DNA of 64,000 nucleotides, taken from positions 1-64,000 of the forward strand of contig NZ_CAKKMV010000019.1 in NCBI RefSeq assembly GCF_918697865.1. The letters run 5' to 3'. Every line of letters starts with the position of its first letter. Positions within the stretch are counted from its first letter, which is position 1. Under the pieces are notes generated by a model. The model did not search any database, was not told the origin of the DNA, and saw nothing but the letters and a program-made list of their open reading frames with translations. Below, in pieces: positions 24,539 through 35,562 of this stretch. Source of the DNA: Massilia sp. Bi118. GTDB taxonomy: Bacteria; Pseudomonadota; Gammaproteobacteria; Burkholderiales; Burkholderiaceae_D. Made by a program: the position numbers and the translations under genes.

Positions 24539-24634
24539 CGTCGTCCCCGCGCAGGCGGGAACCCAAGTTCGTGGTGCTGCCTGTGGCCTCACTATTCACG
24601 CGAGCCTTGGGTTCCCGCCTTCGCGGGAACGACG
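24539..24634. repeat. Pair of inverted extragenic repeats (REP/BIME-like)
   Basis: A 29-base unit at 24539-24567 (CGTCGTCCCCGCGCAGGCGG...) recurs in inverted orientation at 24606-24634 (CTTGGGTTCCCGCCTTCGCG...). Each unit is itself able to fold (CCCGC...GCGGG). The GTCGTTCCCGCG-AGGCGGGAACCC type of repeat is widespread between genes in several GC-rich proteobacteria. The pair lies between two convergent genes and may also act as a bidirectional transcription stop. Confidence 0.8.
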
Positions 24635-24663
24635 ATGAAAGGATGGCGGGAATGACGAGGATC

Positions 24664-26838
24664 CTATTTCTCCGCCACCGGTACCCACAAAGACTGCAGC
24701 ATCCCCGTCACCGAATCCGCCGGCGCCGGCCGCCCCAGGTAAAAGCCCTGCACCAGGTCGCAGCCATACTCCTCCAGCAGCACCAGCTGCTCGCCGGTCT
24801 CCACCCCCTCGGCCACCACCACCATCTTGAGTCCATGCGCCATGGCGATGATGGCGCGTGTGATGGCGGCGTTTTCGGAATCCTGCGGCAGGCCGCTGAT
24901 GAAGCTGCGGTCGATCTTCAGCGCGCGCACGTCGAAGCGCTTCAGGTAGTTCATTGACGAATAGCCGGTGCCGAAGTCGTCGATCGACAAATAGACGCCG
25001 ATGCCGCGCAGCTGCTCCAGCGTGGCCAGGGTCGCCTTGGCGTCGTCCATCAGCGTGCCCTCGGTCAGCTCGAGTTCCAGCAGGCGCGGGTCCAGCCCCG
25101 TATCGTGCAGGGCCGAGAGCACGATCTGGCTCAGGTTCTCGTCCTTGAACTGCTTGGCCGACAGGTTGACCGCCATGCGCACCGGGCGCCGGGTCAGCTT
25201 CTGCCAGGCGCGGGCCTGGCTGCAGGCGGTGCGCAGCACCCATTCGCCGATCGGCACGATCAGGCCGGTCTCCTCGGCCAGGGGGATGAACTCGGTGGGC
25301 GAGATGATGCCGCGCTCGGCATGGCGCCAGCGCACCAGGGCCTCGACGCCGACGATCTCGGACGAGCGCACGTCCAGCTGCGGCTGGTACAGCAGGTAGA
25401 GTTCATCGTTCTGCAGGGCCTTGCGCAAGCCGACTTCCAGCTTCACGTGGCTCATGATCTGCATGGTCAGCGAGGACGAATACAGCTTGGCGTTGTTCTT
25501 GCCGCAGTTCTTGGCGTGGTACATCGCGGTGTCCGCGAACTTCAGCAGCGAGTTGCAATCGTCGCCGTCTTCCGGGAACAGCGAGATGCCGATCGAGGCG
25601 GTCACGAAGATCTCGTTGCCCTCGATGATGAAGGGACGCCGCATCGCATCCTTCACGCGGTGGGCGACGTTGAGCGCATGCTCGACGCGGTCGAGGTCGG
25701 GGATCAGGATCGTGAACTCGTCGCCGCCCAGGCGCGCCAGGTTACTGCCCTGGTCCAGATGCGGATCAAAGCCTTCGCGCGTGAGCGAATCGCCGCGCGA
25801 CAGCAGGTCGCTGGGGCGGATGGTGTCGCGCAGGCGGTCCGAGACCTGCTGCAGCAGCTGGTCGCCGACGTTGTGGCCGAGCGTGTCGTTGATGCGCTTG
25901 AAGGCATCCAGGTCCATGAACAGCACGGCGAACTTCTTGTTGCCGATCTTCGAGCGCTGCAGCTCGCGTTCCAGCATCTCCAGAAAGGCTTGGCGGTTGG
26001 GGATGCCGGTGAGGCTGTCGCAATAGGCCAGGCGCCGGATCTGCTCTTCGGCGCGCTTGCGTTCGCTGATGTCGCGCACCAGGCCCAGCACCTCGGACGG
26101 ACCGGTGGCGACCAGGCGCGCTTCGTAGTGCTGGACTTGGCCGAAGCGGATCAGCTCATATTCGACCGAGCGCACCTGGCGGATGCGCAGGGCGACTTCG
26201 ACCTGCTCCAGCATGCGCTCGGCGATATCGCGCGGCAGCACCTCGCTCACATGCTTGCCCACGCATTCGTCGGCAGCGAAATCCTCGCGGCTTGCATTCT
26301 CGCGCCGGTTGCCGATGCGCCCCGGTTCGTAGTCGAGATAGACGCCGCCCTGGTCCATGCGGAAGAAGGTATCGGGAATCGCCGCCAGCACCGCGCGGTT
26401 CTGGGCGTCGGCGATGCGCAGGCGCACGATGGCGTCGCTGGCGCGCAGCACATACAGCACGCGGTGCCCGAGGATGGGCCAGTTGATCGGCTTGGAGACG
26501 AAGTCGGTGGCGCCGGCCTCGTAGGCATTGGTGACGGCTTCGAGGTCGTCGCCGCCGGTTACCATCACGATCGGCACGGTGGCGCCGTTCTCGGAATCGC
26601 GGATCGCGCGGCAGGCCGCAAAGCCGTCCATGTGCGGCATCTCGACGTCCATCAGGATCAGGTCCGGCGCGCACTCGCGCGCCAGCTGCACGGCCTGCAG
26701 GCCGTCCTCGGCCTCGATGGCGTCCAGGTTGACGCCATCCAGCATCTCGACCATCAGCAGGCGCATCACCGGATCGTCGTCGGCAACCAGCACGACGCCG
26801 GGCCGGTTCGCGCGGTGTTTGGAGGAAGGGGCTGGCAT
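24664..26838 (-). CDS. Response regulator with PAS-like, GGDEF and EAL domains
   Basis: A protein of 724 residues; the ATG at 26838 is chosen because AAGGAAA precedes it and it lies one base beyond the stop of the upstream kinase gene, though an in-frame ATG at 26856 exists. Domains in order: REC (ADDDPVMRLLMVEM, phospho-Asp in LILMDVEMPHMDG), PAS-like, GGDEF with intact RLGGDEFTIL, and EAL with intact EALVRWRHAERG and DDFGTGYSS. Both cyclic-di-GMP synthesis and hydrolysis are therefore possible. The region before GGDEF holds an insertion (SRGDSLTREGFDPHLDQGSN) and no clear RxxD inhibitory site. Coupling to the hybrid kinase suggests it is that kinase's output. Confidence 0.9.
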   Translation of the reverse strand: MPAPSSKHRANRPGVVLVADDDPVMRLLMVEMLDGVNLDAIEAEDGLQAVQLARECAPDLILMDVEMPHMDGFAACRAIRDSENGATVPIVMVTGGDDLEAVTNAYEAGATDFVSKPINWPILGHRVLYVLRASDAIVRLRIADAQNRAVLAAIPDTFFRMDQGGVYLDYEPGRIGNRRENASREDFAADECVGKHVSEVLPRDIAERMLEQVEVALRIRQVRSVEYELIRFGQVQHYEARLVATGPSEVLGLVRDISERKRAEEQIRRLAYCDSLTGIPNRQAFLEMLERELQRSKIGNKKFAVLFMDLDAFKRINDTLGHNVGDQLLQQVSDRLRDTIRPSDLLSRGDSLTREGFDPHLDQGSNLARLGGDEFTILIPDLDRVEHALNVAHRVKDAMRRPFIIEGNEIFVTASIGISLFPEDGDDCNSLLKFADTAMYHAKNCGKNNAKLYSSSLTMQIMSHVKLEVGLRKALQNDELYLLYQPQLDVRSSEIVGVEALVRWRHAERGIISPTEFIPLAEETGLIVPIGEWVLRTACSQARAWQKLTRRPVRMAVNLSAKQFKDENLSQIVLSALHDTGLDPRLLELELTEGTLMDDAKATLATLEQLRGIGVYLSIDDFGTGYSSMNYLKRFDVRALKIDRSFISGLPQDSENAAITRAIIAMAHGLKMVVVAEGVETGEQLVLLEEYGCDLVQGFYLGRPAPADSVTGMLQSLWVPVAEK

Positions 26839-26839
26839 G

Positions 26840-29686
<2,847 letters not shown>

Positions 29687-29756
29687 AGGGAAAGAGCTTT
29701 CCCGCAAGAAGGGACTATAGGGGAGCGTTTGTTCCCCGCATTTGTGGTGCATCAAA

Positions 29757-29784
29757 GTAAAAAGGGACGCATGTAGCGTCCCTT
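29757..29784 (-). terminator. Intrinsic terminator of the cstA-ybdD operon (minus strand)
   Basis: On the minus strand AAGGGACGC (29784-29776) pairs with GCGTCCCTT (29770-29762) across a 5-base loop and is followed by further T residues. It lies 28 bases beyond the ybdD stop. Confidence 0.85.
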
Positions 29785-29811
29785 CGAAGATGATGCCTTA
29801 CGGCGCCGGCG

Positions 29812-30009
29812 TCAGCAGCATCCGCCGCGTTTGCCGTTGCCGTACCTGGCCTGCTGGCGCTCGCGGAAGAACTCCTCGTAACTCATGATGGGTTGATCCG
29901 GATGGGTCTTCTCCATATGCGCCACATAGGTGTCGTATTCCGGCAGGCCGACCATCAGGCGCATGCTTTGCCCGAGGTATTTGCCTGCCTGTGCGAGCGT
30001 GCTGAACAT
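29812..30009 (-). CDS. ybdD: YbdD/YjiX family small protein
   Basis: A 65-residue protein (MFSTLAQAGKYLGQSMRLMV then GLPEYDTYVAHMEKTHPDQP) with the hallmark MSYEEFFRERQQARYG and a C-terminal GGCC. It belongs to the YbdD/YjiX family, which almost always follows genes for CstA/BtsT-type transporters. Work on the Escherichia coli homologues indicates that the small protein is needed for pyruvate uptake by the transporter. It starts only 2 bases after the stop of the transporter gene, so the pair forms one operon ending in the terminator at 29757-29784. Confidence 0.93.
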   Translation of the reverse strand: MFSTLAQAGKYLGQSMRLMVGLPEYDTYVAHMEKTHPDQPIMSYEEFFRERQQARYGNGKRGGCC

Positions 30010-30011
30010 GA

Positions 30012-32078
30012 TCAGGCCTCGACCGCCGGCTCGGCCGGCACATACGGGGTTTCCTTGGCGCTCGGACGGCTTTCGCGGTTCGCCTGCATGGCGGTGCGGA
30101 TGCCGAACAGCAGCACGGCGACCACCACGAACATGAAGAAGCCGCACAGGGTGGCGTCGACATAGTCGTTGAAGATCACGCGGCTCATCTGGTCCAGGCT
30201 CTTGGCCGGCGCCAGCACCTGGCCCTGGTCGAGCGCGGTCTGGAACTTGTTCGCGTGGGCCAGGAAGCCGACCTTGACGTTCGGGTCGAAGATCTTCTGC
30301 CAGCCGGCGGTCAGGGTGCAGATCAGCAGCCAGATGGTCGGCACGATGGTGACCCAGGCGTACTGGCCGCGCTTCATCTTGAACAGCACGACGGTGCCCA
30401 GGGTCAGCGCGATACCGGCCAGCATCTGGTTGGCGATGCCGAACAGCGGCCACAGGGTGTTGATGCCGCCCAGCGGATCGACCACGCCCTGGTACAGGAA
30501 GTAGCCCCAGGCGGCCACGCACAGGCCGGTGGCGATCAGGTTGGCCGGGAGCGACTCGGTGCGCTTGAACGAGGGCATGAAGGCGCCCAGCAGGTCCTGC
30601 AGCATGAAGCGGCCGGCGCGGGTGCCCGCGTCCACCGCGGTCAGGATGAACAGGGCCTCGAACAGGATCGCGAAGTGGTACCAGAAGGCCATCATGGCCT
30701 TGCCGCCGATGACGTTGGACAGGATGTGGGCCATGCCGACCGCCAGGGTCGGCGCGCCGCCGGCGCGCGAAATGATGGTGTTCTCGCCGACGTCCTTGGC
30801 CATCTGGGTCAGGATTTCAGGCGTGACCACGAAGCCGAGGTTCGATACCGCGGCAGCCGCAGTCTGGGCGGTGGTGCCGACCAGGGCGGCCGGGCTGTTC
30901 ATCGCGAAGTAGACGCCCGGATCGATAACCGAGGCAGCGACGAGCGCCATGATGGCGACGAAGGATTCCATCAGCATGCCGCCGTAGCCGATGAAGCGGG
31001 CATGCTTTTCGTTCTCGATCATCTTCGGCGTGGTGCCCGAGGAAATCAGCGCGTGGAAGCCGGACACGGCGCCGCAGGCGATGGTGATGAAGAGGAAGGG
31101 GAACAGCTTGCCCGACCAGGCCGGACCGCTGCCGTCGATGAAGCGGGTCAGCGCCGGCATCTGCAGCATCGGTGCGACGAACACGATGCCCAGCGCCAGC
31201 GCGGCGATGGTGCCGATCTTCAGGAAGGTCGACAGGTAGTCGCGCGGGGCCAGCAGCAGCCACACGGGAATCACGGAGGCGATGAAGCCGTAGCCGATCA
31301 GCATCCAGGTCAGCTGCACGCCGGTGAAGGTGAACATCGGCGCCAAGGTCGGCGAATCGTGGACCCACTGGCCGCCGATAATTGCCCCCATCAGCAGCAC
31401 GAAGCCGATCAGCGAGACTTCGCCGATGCGGCCGACGCGGATGAAGCGCGAGTAGATGCCCATGAACAGGGCGATCGGGATGGTCGCCATCACCGTGAAG
31501 GAACCCCATGGCGAATTGGTCAGGGCCTTCACGACGATCAGCGCCAGCACGGCCAAAATGATGACCATGATCATGAAGGTGCCGAACAGGGCGATGACGC
31601 CGGGGATCTCGCCCATTTCGGACTTGATCAGGTCGCCCAGCGAGCGGCCGTCGCGGCGCATCGACAGGAACAGCACCATGAAGTCCTGGACGGCGCCGGC
31701 CAGCACCACGCCGGACAGGATCCACAGCATGCCGGGCAGGTAGCCCATCTGCGCGGCCAGGACCGGGCCGACCAGCGGGCCGGCGCCGGCGATCGCGGCG
31801 AAGTGGTGCCCGAACAGCACGTAGCGGTTGGTCGGCACGAAATCGAGGCCGTCGTTGAATTTGTAGGCCGGGGTCTGGCGGCGGGCGTCCAGGCCCATCA
31901 CCTTGTCGGCGATATAGAGGCTGTAGAAACGGTAGGCGATCAGGTAGACGCACACGGCGGCGACCACGACCCAGACCGCGTTGATGGATTCGCCGCGGTT
32001 CAACGCGACATAGGCGAGCGAAATGGCGCCCGCCAGCGAAAGCGCGGCCCAACCGAGCCGGCTTGTAAGACGATTCAT
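30012..32078 (-). CDS. cstA: Carbon starvation protein CstA-family transporter
   Basis: A 688-residue polytopic membrane protein with about 16-18 hydrophobic segments. Characteristic motifs: TNRYVLFGHHFAAIAGAGPL, VGPVLAAQMGYLPGMLWILS, the SRAGGAPTLAVGMA segment and FEALFILTAVDAGTRAGRFM. CstA and its paralogue BtsT import pyruvate and possibly peptides during nutrient limitation. The N-terminus MNRLTSRLGWAALSLAGAIS starts at 32078 behind GGAGG. The gene is divergent from a Cache-domain histidine kinase and LuxR-type regulator that are good candidates for its control, with an intergenic region of about 200 bases. Confidence 0.95.
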   Translation of the reverse strand: MNRLTSRLGWAALSLAGAISLAYVALNRGESINAVWVVVAAVCVYLIAYRFYSLYIADKVMGLDARRQTPAYKFNDGLDFVPTNRYVLFGHHFAAIAGAGPLVGPVLAAQMGYLPGMLWILSGVVLAGAVQDFMVLFLSMRRDGRSLGDLIKSEMGEIPGVIALFGTFMIMVIILAVLALIVVKALTNSPWGSFTVMATIPIALFMGIYSRFIRVGRIGEVSLIGFVLLMGAIIGGQWVHDSPTLAPMFTFTGVQLTWMLIGYGFIASVIPVWLLLAPRDYLSTFLKIGTIAALALGIVFVAPMLQMPALTRFIDGSGPAWSGKLFPFLFITIACGAVSGFHALISSGTTPKMIENEKHARFIGYGGMLMESFVAIMALVAASVIDPGVYFAMNSPAALVGTTAQTAAAAVSNLGFVVTPEILTQMAKDVGENTIISRAGGAPTLAVGMAHILSNVIGGKAMMAFWYHFAILFEALFILTAVDAGTRAGRFMLQDLLGAFMPSFKRTESLPANLIATGLCVAAWGYFLYQGVVDPLGGINTLWPLFGIANQMLAGIALTLGTVVLFKMKRGQYAWVTIVPTIWLLICTLTAGWQKIFDPNVKVGFLAHANKFQTALDQGQVLAPAKSLDQMSRVIFNDYVDATLCGFFMFVVVAVLLFGIRTAMQANRESRPSAKETPYVPAEPAVEA

Positions 32079-32208
32079 GGTGACTCCTCCAAGTGATTGC
32101 TTATTCTGTAAATGCTTTTATTGCGTACATTACTGACAAGCTACCGGTGAGTATCTTGCACCGCCTTGCTGACAACAAGCGCATGATTACGCAGGCCCCT
32201 CCGTACCA

Positions 32209-32216
32209 CTACGTAG
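32209..32216. promoter_or_regulatory. Palindromic site in the cstA / kinase divergent region
   Basis: The perfect palindrome CTACGTAG sits within CCACTACGTAGGG, about 130 bases upstream of cstA and about 60 bases upstream of the kinase start. It could be a binding site for the LuxR-type regulator encoded nearby. This is inference from position and symmetry only. Confidence 0.35.
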
Positions 32217-32274
32217 GGCCGGGCGCGTGATCAGGCGTACAATTTCATGTTACGACGAAATCCATGCGCACGGA

Positions 32275-33648
32275 ATGAAGTTACGGCAGAAGTTCATCTT
32301 TCTTGCGATCGCTCCGCTGATCGTGGCCCTGTGCGCGATTGCCCTGTTCATCCGGCAGCAGGCCGTGACCCTGGCCCAGCAGCAGCGCGCCACCATCCAG
32401 CAAGCCTGGCTGGCCACCAAGCAGGCCGAGCTCGAGCATTACGTCGAGCTGGCCTCGCACGCCATCGCCCACCTCACCAGCACCGGCCGCAAGGACCCGG
32501 CCACGCTGGAGGAAGCCAAACGCGTGCTGGCCTCGCTCAGCTTCGGCAACGACGGCTATTTCTTCGTCTACGACCTGAACGGCCGCAACCTGATGCACCC
32601 GCGCCAGCCCGAGCTGGTCGGGCGCGACCTGTGGAACCTGCACGACCAGTTCGGCGCGCCGACCATCCAGAACCTGATCGCGGTGGCAAAGAAGGGCGGG
32701 GGACTGGTGCGCTACAACTGGGCCAAGCCCTCGAGCGGCGTGGCGGCGCCCAAGCTGGGCTATGTGGTGCCCATCGCCGACTGGGGCTGGATGATGGGCA
32801 GCGGCCTGTACCTGGACGACGTCGACGCCGCCCTGGCCAAGGTCGACGCCCAGCAGTCGCGGAATATCGAGACCACGATGTGGTGGATCGCCGGCCTGGC
32901 AATTCTTGCGGCGCTGGCGATCGGCGCTTCCGGGCTGGCGCTGAACGTGAGCGAATCGCGGGTCGCCGACGCCAAGCTGAAGGTGCTGGCCCAGCGCGTG
33001 GTCGATTCGCAGGAGACCGAACGTGCGCGCCTGTCGCGCGACCTGCACGACGGCATCAGCCAGTGGCTGGTGTCGATCAAGCTGCAGATCGAAGCCGGCG
33101 TGATCCGCCTGGCCGGCAGCCCCGAACAGCAACAGCAGGCGCGCGCCAGCTTCGAGCGCACCGCCGAGGAGCTCAACAAGGTGCTGGGCGAAGTGCGGCG
33201 CATCTCGCACGACCTGCGGCCGACCCTGCTGGACGATATGGGCCTGGGCGCCGCCCTGGAGCACCTGGCCGGGGAATTCAGCCAGCACAGCGGCATGCCG
33301 GTGTCGTTCAAGGCGGCCGGCAAGGTCGAAAAGCTGCCGCAGGTGGTGGGCACGGTGCTGTTCCGCATCGCCCAGGAAGCGCTGACGAATATCGAGCGGC
33401 ATGCGCATGCATCGACGATCTCGCTGTCCCTGGAACGGCGCCGCCACGAACTGACGCTGGCGGTGGCCGACGACGGCGCCGGCTTCGACACGGAGGACGT
33501 GGCCGTGCACCCGCAGCGCGGCATCGGCCTGCGCAACATGATGGAGCGGCTCGACGCGATCGGCGGCGCGCTCCAGATCGCCTCATCGAACGCGGGCACC
33601 ACGGTGCGCGCGATCGTCGACCTGAGCCACTGGAACCACGATGACTGA
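32275..33648 (+). CDS. Cache-domain sensor histidine kinase (HisKA_3, NarL partner type)
   Basis: A protein of 457 residues from ATG 32275 (MKLRQKFIFLAIAPLIVALC); an in-frame GTG at 32227 would add 16 residues without a better ribosome site. Two membrane segments (about 8-28 and 200-222) bracket a single Cache sensor domain with NDGYFFVYDLNGRNLMHP and GWMMGSGLYLDD, typical of sensors for small carboxylates. The cytoplasmic part has a HisKA_3 dimerisation box with the phospho-acceptor in LSRDLHDGISQWLV (near 258) and an HATPase with DDGAGFD. Its 3' end overlaps the response regulator by 8 bases. Context suggests it senses a substrate of the divergent CstA transporter. Confidence 0.92.
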   Translation: MKLRQKFIFLAIAPLIVALCAIALFIRQQAVTLAQQQRATIQQAWLATKQAELEHYVELASHAIAHLTSTGRKDPATLEEAKRVLASLSFGNDGYFFVYDLNGRNLMHPRQPELVGRDLWNLHDQFGAPTIQNLIAVAKKGGGLVRYNWAKPSSGVAAPKLGYVVPIADWGWMMGSGLYLDDVDAALAKVDAQQSRNIETTMWWIAGLAILAALAIGASGLALNVSESRVADAKLKVLAQRVVDSQETERARLSRDLHDGISQWLVSIKLQIEAGVIRLAGSPEQQQQARASFERTAEELNKVLGEVRRISHDLRPTLLDDMGLGAALEHLAGEFSQHSGMPVSFKAAGKVEKLPQVVGTVLFRIAQEALTNIERHAHASTISLSLERRRHELTLAVADDGAGFDTEDVAVHPQRGIGLRNMMERLDAIGGALQIASSNAGTTVRAIVDLSHWNHDD

Positions 33649-34270
33649 CACGATAGAAAAAGCCGTCCACATCATGCTGGTCGACGACCACCCCCTGGTA
33701 CGCGACGGCCTGCGCGCGCGCCTGGAGGCGGTGCCGCACTTCCGCGTGGTGGCCGAAGCCGGCTCCGGCGCAGAGGCCCTGGCGATGGTCGCCGGCGCCC
33801 AGGTCGACCTGGTGCTGATGGACATTACCATGCGCGACGGCAGCGGCATCGAGGCCACCGCGCAGCTGGGCCGCAGCCACCCGGAAGTCGCCGTGCTGAT
33901 CCTGTCCATGCACGACAAGCTCGAATACGTGAGCCAGGCGATGCAGGCCGGCGCGCGCGGCTACGTGCTGAAGGATGCGCCGGGCAAGGACATCGTGCTG
34001 GCGATCGACACCGTCATGGCCGGCGGCATCTATTACAGCGCCCCGGTGGCGCGCCAGCTGGCCCGTCCAAGCATGCCGGACAACCAGCTGACCACGCGCG
34101 AGCAGGAAGTGCTGCGCCATATCGCCAACGGCGAATCGAACAAGCAGATCGCCCGCGCGCTCGACCTGTCGGTGCGTACTGTCGAGACCCACCGCCTGAA
34201 CATCAAGCGCAAACTGGGCATCGAAGGGCAGGCCGAGCTCATCAAATTCGCGGTCCAGCACGCATTGTAA
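33641..34270 (+). CDS. NarL/FixJ-family (LuxR-type) response regulator
   Basis: A 209-residue regulator. The REC domain has IMLVDDHPLVRDGLRARLE and the phospho-acceptor in VDLVLMDITMRDGSG (near residue 58), then GYVLKDAPGKD. The C-terminal LuxR-type helix-turn-helix spans LTTREQEVLRHIANGES, NKQIARALDLSVRTVETHR and IKRKLGIEGQAELIKFAV. It overlaps the kinase gene by 8 bases and is certainly its cognate partner. A plausible target is the divergent cstA-ybdD operon, whose upstream region holds the palindrome at 32209-32216. Confidence 0.95.
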   Translation: MTDTIEKAVHIMLVDDHPLVRDGLRARLEAVPHFRVVAEAGSGAEALAMVAGAQVDLVLMDITMRDGSGIEATAQLGRSHPEVAVLILSMHDKLEYVSQAMQAGARGYVLKDAPGKDIVLAIDTVMAGGIYYSAPVARQLARPSMPDNQLTTREQEVLRHIANGESNKQIARALDLSVRTVETHRLNIKRKLGIEGQAELIKFAVQHAL

Positions 34271-34346
34271 ATATTGTTGGATAAAGTGTATCCATGCGGA
34301 AACATTTGAGTTGCTTTCCGATAACGTCTGCACTACTATTGATGAA

Positions 34347-34374
34347 TTGACCAATCATGCATAAACATTAATAC
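34347..34374 (+). promoter_or_regulatory. Promoter-like sequence immediately upstream of the HDOD gene
   Basis: TTGACC (34347-34352), a 16-base spacer and TAATAC (34369-34374) end 3 bases before the ATG at 34378. If used, transcription would start at or next to the start codon. No Shine-Dalgarno sequence precedes that ATG. Confidence 0.4.
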
Positions 34375-34377
34375 CTA

Positions 34378-35562
34378 ATGGCTGCCGCCCCGTTCCCGTT
34401 GGTTGACATCCGTTCCGTGGCCAACGCGCAGAACGAATGGGTTGCGCTGCTGTTGCGCGCGGCCGAGGGCAGCTTCGACGACGCCACCTTGCAGGCCATG
34501 TTCGGCGCGCCCGACCTGCTGGCGGCCGTCGCGCCCCTGGATTGCATCCTGCTGCTGGACTCCCCGGCGCTGCTGACGCCCCCCATACTGAAACTGCTGC
34601 CGCCGAACCGCGTGGTGCTGGCGGTCGACGCCCGCTCGCTGGCGCAAGAGAACGTGGCGAAGCGCCTGGCCGGCCTGCAGCTGGACGGCTACCGCGTGCT
34701 GCTGGACGGCCCGCTGCCCGAGGGGATGGCGCCACCGATGGCGCTGCGCAGCGTGGCGCGCTTCGTGGGTGGCGATGCCCTCCCGTTGCCGCCGGCCTCG
34801 CTGCCGGCCCTGTTCGGCCCGCACCTGGCGCGCGGCGTCGACACACTGGAATCCCTGCGCGCCTGCGAGAACGCGGGCTTCAGCTGGTTCTCGGGCGGCT
34901 ATGCGCTCGACGACGCCGGCGCCAATGCCGGGGACCCGCAGCAGCACGACGACGGCACCACGCGCCGGCGCCTGATGACCATGCTGGCGCTGCTCTCGCG
35001 CGACGCCGATTCGCACGAACTCGAAGCCCAGCTGAAGCAGGATCCGGCGCTGTCCTACCACCTGCTCAAGCTGGTCAACTCAGCCGCGTTTTCGAGCGGC
35101 TTGCAGATCACCAGCTTCGGCCAGGCCATCAGCCGCATCGGCCGGCGCCAGCTGCAGCGCTGGCTGCAGCTGCTGCTGTACGCGCGCCACGACCCGGACG
35201 GCCCGCCCAACCTGCTGCTGCCGGTCGCGGCCCGCCGCGGCGCCGTGCTGGAAGAACTCTGCAAGCGCGACGGCGGCGACCGCGACGAACAGGACCTGGC
35301 CTTCATGACCGGCGTGTTCTCGCTGCTCGACCGCCTGTTCCGCACACCGATGGCCGCGCTGGTGCGCGACCTGAACCTGCCGGACGAGGTCGAAGCGGCC
35401 CTGCTGGCGCGCGAAGGCTGCCTGGGCCAGCGCCTGCGCCTGTGCGAGATGCCCGGCCCGGTCCGCGCGGTGCTGGACGGCGCCGGCATCGACAGCCTGT
35501 CCTGGTGGCAGGCCCAGCTCTATGCCTATCACTGGGCGATACAGGTGGCGCGCAATGTCTAA
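34378..35562 (+). CDS. HDOD-domain protein with degenerate EAL-like N-terminus
   Basis: A 394-residue protein. The C-terminal HDOD domain (about 195-390) shows LEAQLKQDPALSYHLLKLVN, SAAFSSGLQITSFGQAISRI and GRRQLQRWLQLLL, the signature of this signalling-output fold, which lacks the HD metal residues. The N-terminal region (LDCILLLDSPALLTPPILKL, GYRVLLDG) resembles the beta-strand pattern of EAL domains but has no EAL motif, matching YuxH-type EAL-HDOD proteins, which are usually inactive phosphodiesterases. The next gene, a PAS-GGDEF-EAL protein, begins inside its last codons, suggesting a joint c-di-GMP-related function. The start lacks a ribosome site and may be leaderless. Confidence 0.85.
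   Translation: MAAAPFPLVDIRSVANAQNEWVALLLRAAEGSFDDATLQAMFGAPDLLAAVAPLDCILLLDSPALLTPPILKLLPPNRVVLAVDARSLAQENVAKRLAGLQLDGYRVLLDGPLPEGMAPPMALRSVARFVGGDALPLPPASLPALFGPHLARGVDTLESLRACENAGFSWFSGGYALDDAGANAGDPQQHDDGTTRRRLMTMLALLSRDADSHELEAQLKQDPALSYHLLKLVNSAAFSSGLQITSFGQAISRIGRRQLQRWLQLLLYARHDPDGPPNLLLPVAARRGAVLEELCKRDGGDRDEQDLAFMTGVFSLLDRLFRTPMAALVRDLNLPDEVEAALLAREGCLGQRLRLCEMPGPVRAVLDGAGIDSLSWWQAQLYAYHWAIQVARNV

Noticed and set aside
30255..32096. 613-codon plus-strand open frame antisense to cstA
   Set aside because: The translation is almost entirely Asp/Gln/His/Gly-rich with no hydrophobic core; cstA on the other strand is unmistakable.
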